From Microplitis mediator (lineage: Eukaryota > Arthropoda > Insecta > Hymenoptera > Braconidae), in contig NC_079970.1 in assembly GCF_029852145.1 (NCBI RefSeq), positions 1,302,001-1,366,000 of the forward strand: 64,000 nt of DNA, in the 5' to 3' direction. Below, piece by piece: positions 59,613-64,000 of this stretch (the first letter of the stretch is position 1; each line of letters begins with the position of its first letter). Position numbers and translations under genes: made by a program. The notes below the pieces were generated by a model, which ran no database searches, had not been told where the DNA came from, and was given only the letters and a program-made list of their open reading frames with translations.

Positions 59613-60845
59613 TCTTATTAAAAATTTTAGGAGACTGATTTTTTGTCCCCTTTTTTTATGATTCGATAAAAATTTAAAAATTATTGTGATAAAATATATA
59701 AAGTATATAAATTTATATTGAATAAATGAATCTGAGGAGGTAATAATAGAGAAAATAAATAATAGAGAATGTAAAAAATTTAAGTCGCAAGATTTACGAA
59801 GTTATGAGAAGAATTTATCGGTTGACAGTATGGTTCAGTGTTAGATGGCACTTGTACATTTATATACATAAAATATTTAAGAGTGTAGAAAGGATCTGAA
59901 AGATAACTTTCATTCGCTCTTATAGTGTTTTGACGGTGAATTATCGGATGGTGGTCCGGCAGTGGTTCTTAGATTCTGAATAATCTTTCGAAATACTTTA
60001 TTCCCTTGTGATAAAAGAAGTTATGGCTTTTCTCTCGATTCCGCTGGGACATTCGAACTTTTTTACAAAAGAAAATGTATAATAGACTCGCTGGGATTTT
60101 TTTTAAAGTTTATTGTATAGATATAAGATACCTTATTATTATATTTTTCATCCTTATTTTTGTTATTAAAATTAGTAAAATAATCTGAATTGAATAGAAA
60201 GTAGAGAAAAGTTATCATTATTGTTACTTTTTTTATGCGGGACTTAATTTTTATGACGAAAGAAAAATAAGCGGGAACAAAGTTGCTTTGTTCCAAACTC
60301 GAGAATTACTTAGTTAATGTTCAATTTAACTGTAAGACCGATGAAACTTTTTTTATGTAACAAAATACGAAAGGCGAAAAAAAATATTTATCTAAATTGA
60401 ATAAAATAAAAAAAAGTTTTAAAGAAAATATAAAGTCAGGGTGGTAATGAATATCAAGAGATGTGTAAGTTAACAATCTCTAGGTAAATAATAAAAATGA
60501 CTGCAATTTTTAACTTTCTCGAGTTTAAGTTGAAATTTTTTATTTTTAAATATTTAACATTTCAAAGGAGTACTGAAAAATATAGAGCTCGAGGATTCGC
60601 ATTTATAACTTTTTTTTTATTGTTTGATTGGGTATGAAATAATATTGAAAATGTAAATGACGTCTTTGATACTCGAAAAATGTTGGAATGCGATGATATG
60701 TGGAAAATGTAGATGCATTTACTTTTGATGAATATAAACCATAAAAATGTAAATATGAAATATTCATAGTGGAACTTTTCGATAGGTAGTCGAGCGTATA
60801 ACTTACTACCGACCGCTATATATATATGTATGATATTTTTTTCTA
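59613..60845. other. Gene-poor region
   Basis: AT-rich sequence without a convincing coding frame, RNA gene or element. Confidence 0.4.
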
Positions 60846-61105
60846 AGACTACGTCTTTGAAAACGGAATGTTGGCCCGTTTTGGCCCATTTTCGAGGCCG
60901 ATAGCTCTCCTGCTAAGATTGCACAGCTCTTCTTAATTGCTATTATCATTTTTCTACTGCAGGGTGTCGTCCCGAACATGTCTGAGTAGTTTTTACCCTA
61001 TGACTTCATATTTTGATACTTTTTTCCTGGACTATGTCACTGAAATCAGCATTTCGGCCCATTTTCGAGGCCAACAGCTTTCCTGCCAAGACTACGGCTT
61101 CCCTT
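60846..61105. repeat. Two direct copies of a unit of about 85 bp
   Basis: About 60846-60950 and about 61020-61105 share AGACTACGTC/GGACTATGTC, then GGCCCATTTTCGAGGCC, AGCT-TCCTGC-AAGA and CTTAATT, spaced about 170 bp apart. Confidence 0.6.
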
Positions 61106-61108
61106 AAT

Positions 61109-61269
61109 TACTACTCTCTTAAATATGAAATAGAGAAATTAGTGATTATTCACTATTTGCTAGTGAAAAGTATATCACTAATTCAAATAGTGGTATACTT
61201 TGCACTAGCAATAAGTGACTATTCACTGCCAAATAGTGATTTTCACTAATTCGTTTTTAGAGAGTAGTA
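61109..61269. mobile_element. MITE with ends TACTACTCTCTTAAA, about 160 bp
   Basis: Inverted ends TACTACTCTCT and AGAGAGTAGTA. The interior repeats AATAGTGA/TCACTATT words in opposite orientations and can fold as a hairpin. Confidence 0.65.
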
Positions 61270-61302
61270 TTATTTATGTAGTGCCGGGGGATGCCCTAAC
61301 AG

Positions 61303-61714
61303 AATAACCGAAGACAAAATAACCGCGACAAAATAACCGCGGACAAAATAACCGCGGACAAAATAACCGCGGACAAAATAACCGCGGACAAAATAACCGA
61401 ACGACAAAGTAACTGGACGACAAAATAATTGAGGACAAAATAACCGGAAATAAAATAGAAAAATAAAAATGATGAATAATATACTTCTAGTGCATATTTT
61501 TCAGGATGTTTTGTGTATGAAAATAGTGTTGTCAAAAATATTCTCAGTGCATATTTTTCAGGATGTTATGTATGTGAAATTCATCATTTTTGCAATTATT
61601 TCTCAGAAAATATGAATATATATCTATATAAAGCAATATTTTGTAAAAAAAAATCAAATATTCGGTTATTTTGTCCGCGGTTATTTTGTCGCGGTTATTT
61701 TGTCATCGGATATT
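61303..61714. mobile_element. Fold-back element of ACAAAATAACCGCGG words (FB6)
   Basis: The left arm has six or more copies of the 15-bp unit ACAAAATAACCGCGG and variants (61313-61445). The right arm (about 61660-61714) has the complement CCGCGGTTATTTTGT. The words resemble those in FB4. The spacer repeats GTGCATATTTTTCAGGATGTT twice. Confidence 0.7.
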
Positions 61715-62107
61715 TGGTCGCGAAACCGTGCCGGGGGTCGTATTTAACGCACCTGAGCAGTGTTCGCATGTTAAATCTATGAATTTTCAGAAAATTTTAT
61801 CGCAGTGCATGATATATCGGCATCTGTGGGGTTGATAGCTTTGAAGTTTTTTTTTACTTTCTACTGCGAAAATTTGAATTCTCCGAATAAGGATAACGAT
61901 TCGTATTACTTTTATTTTTCAAATCTAATTTTCGCGGGCAAATATTATTGAGATTGATTAATAGATTTAGCTGTCGTGTCTCTGGACGACGAAATTAAGA
62001 ACAGAAATGCTTCATTTGTGGAAACCTATCAAGAAATCTGCTCAGTCGAGTAACTTCAAAGTCTTTTCAAAGGTTTTCCCGCTGGTTTGATGGTAAGATT
62101 ATTTAAT

Positions 62108-62486
62108 TTAATCAATGGGTTTCGAGTTTGATGGTATCTTTTCATTCAAAATTGTCTTCAGAGAAGCCTCAAGATCTCGTAAATATAATTCTGGTAATAT
62201 GTGCTGAGTCCTTTGATGAACTTCAGCCAAACAACTTTTAAAAAGTAAAAATTTCGTTTTGTTATCGATGGAGTTTACGGGAAAAAAAATTCTTCAGCAA
62301 TCCCGCCAATGATTCGATAACCAGCTGATCTTTTTTAAGATTTTTATCAGACGAGTTAAACCTCAAAACTTTCCAAACATTCTTCCGCGTTGGTGAAAAA
62401 AAAAGTTTACGAATTTGATCAACTATTTTTTTCTTATATTTAAACTTACAGTTGAGAAACTTAAAATTTCTGTTAATAAAATTCAC
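62108..62486 (-). pseudogene. Unrecognised reading frame broken by a shift
   Basis: A frame from ATG 62484-62486 runs 74 codons (basic, with QIRKLFFSPTRKNVWKVL) and stops at 62262. The next frame then reads about 55 codons from the same region to a stop at 62108 (SCLAEVHQRTQHILPELYLR and on). The change of frame lies near an A8/T8 run at 62282-62289. Both blocks look protein-like (mixed, charged, non-repetitive), which suggests one older gene. I do not recognise the family. No flanking exons are certain; an AG precedes the first block. Confidence 0.4.
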
Positions 62487-63371
62487 AAATAATTGAATAA
62501 AAATGAAAGTTCATCATTTTTAAATTAAAACAAAGGCTTTGTTGTCTCTACAAAGCGCGTTAATTAATTCGTCGAGAAAAATAAATTTTTAAAAATTAAA
62601 TTCTATCCTTTACTCTAAAGAAATATTATATTATTTTTTTATCCTGCTTAACAACTTTTTATCTCAGTTACACTGCAGATCTGACGGTTTATTTTACAAA
62701 TATTTTTTGTGGAAACACTTCTTTTATTTTTTTAATGTATTCAAATATTTTGTTATCTCGTTATACGAATATCTAGTTGATATATTTATATATTTTATAA
62801 TCCCAGCGCAAATAGAGACGACGAACACGAAGAGGTAAAATAAATGTGTAGACTATTACAGAGTAGTAATAATCCCAATGAAAGAGTCAGCGAAAACTTA
62901 TGACGATAACCCGTTAGGGATTTGCCCACGAGGACGATGATGATGATGATGATGATATTTATGCCAGTGGTAGAGCATCAGCGAGAACTAATTTAGTTTC
63001 TTCATGACTTTATCTCTGTACTGACACTCCTGTGTCGTTAAGATGTCAGTAACGTTTCTCATTATAACGATCTTTGAGACCTCCAGAGGTTTTTACTAAC
63101 TCCCTATCTCTATCTCTATCTATTTTCTGATTCTTCTCTGTCTATCTTATTACGGTTATTATGCAAACTTCTCCGGCGACGTAATACAAGAAGAGTGAAA
63201 TGACAAAAATTGAGATGATCAAGTTATGGCTTTTAAGGAATATTTAATGTGACTTATGGAAGAACATTTACTTTAACTTCTATAAAAAAAAGACCAGGAA
63301 ATATGTGATACAATTTATAAAAATCGTGAATAGAAGTTTTGAATTTTCTTTAGTAATAAATAGAAATGAAC

Positions 63372-63574
63372 ATGTACCTGAAGATCGGAACGTTTTTCGC
63401 GAAACGAAAATGAAAAAATCGAAATGAAAAGTAAAAAATCTATTGGATCTAGATTTCTGAAATGTTTCGCACGTCAGCCGAAAATTGCAGCCTACCCCAT
63501 TTACTTCTTAAGTCAAATTACATCCATTTTTTTCATTTTCGTTGTACGAAAAACGTTTTGATCTTCAGGTACAT
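63372..63574. mobile_element. MITE with ends ATGTACCTGAAGATC, about 200 bp
   Basis: Inverted ends ATGTACCTGAAGATC and GATCTTCAGGTACAT, followed inward by AACGTTTTTCG and the complement of CGAAAATGAAAAAAT. There is no coding content. Confidence 0.75.
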
Positions 63575-63650
63575 AAATGAACGCCATTATAAAGCCGAAT
63601 GAAAATTGTTTATTGTTTTTCAGAGATATTCGGCTAGATACATTTTACAA

Positions 63651-63797
63651 TCATCCAGTTCCTATTGGACATGTACCAAATAATTTCATAGTTGTAGAAT
63701 AGTCAGGCTGACAAGTTCCTTTTGAAAATACATTAGTACAGCAAAGCGGTGCATGACCAGGTTCATCACAGCATTTGAGGTTTGCTATTGGGTGGCA
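63651..63797 (-). CDS. Terminal exon of a small cysteine-rich (probably secreted) protein
   Basis: A 49-codon exon starts after a good acceptor (TTATTTTTCAG| at 63798-63800) and ends with TGA at 63651-63653. It has seven cysteines in the pattern C-x7-CC-x8-CC-x8-C-x14-C, and the rest is polar. This spacing is typical of small disulfide-rich secreted proteins, but I do not recognise a named family. The upstream exon or exons with the signal peptide would lie beyond 64000. Phase 0 entry is assumed. The exon is short, so chance cannot be excluded, but the density of cysteines argues against it. Confidence 0.5.
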   Translation of the reverse strand, partial: CHPIANLKCCDEPGHAPLCCTNVFSKGTCQPDYSTTMKLFGTCPIGTG

Positions 63798-64000
63798 CTG
63801 AAAAATAAAAATAAATAAATTTTTGAAACTTTAAGAGCAAATCCGGAAATTTTGACTATCTATGAGCTCCAATACAAAAGACGAAATTCAAAGTTGATTC
63901 TCCCTTCAAGTTTTTGAAACCCAAAATTATGTTTTTATACACCAATTGGTAGACTTTAAAGTTTAGACAGATTATTTTTCCTTCTTTAAAATGCTATGGT

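Overview
The window is an AT-rich piece of animal nuclear genome with short phase-consistent GT-AG introns, poly-Asn microsatellites inside coding exons and many non-autonomous transposons. The gene set (fray/OSR1, Pink1, Haspin, Dus3, a Trunk-like ligand, a Tret1-like sugar porter, a lineage-expanded MATH-BTB family) points to an insect. The base composition and the SPOP-like expansion suggest a parasitoid wasp (Hymenoptera, probably Braconidae); that placement is inference. All exon junctions were worked out by hand from splice motifs, phase and family knowledge.

Layout. 1-1021: 3' end of a DEAH-box RNA helicase (+). 1240-8460: three tandem, minus-strand MATH-BTB genes in units of about 2.8 kb. 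8757-11052: Dus3-type tRNA dihydrouridine synthase (+), tail-to-tail with a Trunk/PTTH-like secreted cystine-knot ligand (-, 11238-11954). 14678-25884: fray/OSR1-type kinase (+) with up to four alternative N-terminal exons, all in phase with one common acceptor. 29656-31963: Pink1 (+). 33161-34295: a fourth MATH-BTB gene, inverted, in a block of about 5 kb bracketed by two direct copies of the 3' end of a small p25-alpha/TPPP-like gene (-, 37562-37996). 40495-46810: Haspin kinase (-, ten exons, 1471 aa). 49471-53854: MFS sugar transporter (+) with an intronless RPRD1-like CID gene nested on the opposite strand of its intron. 53855-64000: gene-poor, with repeats, one broken reading frame and, at the edge, a terminal exon of a cysteine-rich protein.

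The non-coding part is dominated by non-autonomous mobile DNA of several distinguishable kinds: TA-flanked fold-back elements up to 1 kb long; a TA-flanked MITE family with filled and empty sites visible inside the gene duplication; a MITE family with exact 9-bp target duplications; CACTGTAAAAA-ended elements whose interior is an expanding GC-rich minisatellite; and CCC...GGG-ended hairpins built from short repeated words. No CRISPR array, rRNA or tRNA was recognised.

Functionally the genes are unrelated housekeeping and signalling genes: ion-cotransporter signalling (fray), mitophagy (Pink1), histone H3 Thr3 phosphorylation (Haspin), tRNA modification (Dus3), ligand signalling (Trunk-like) and sugar uptake. 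The MATH-BTB family is the locally evolving component: tandem duplicates, one inverted transposed copy, and rapidly changing C-termini made by a short terminal intron.
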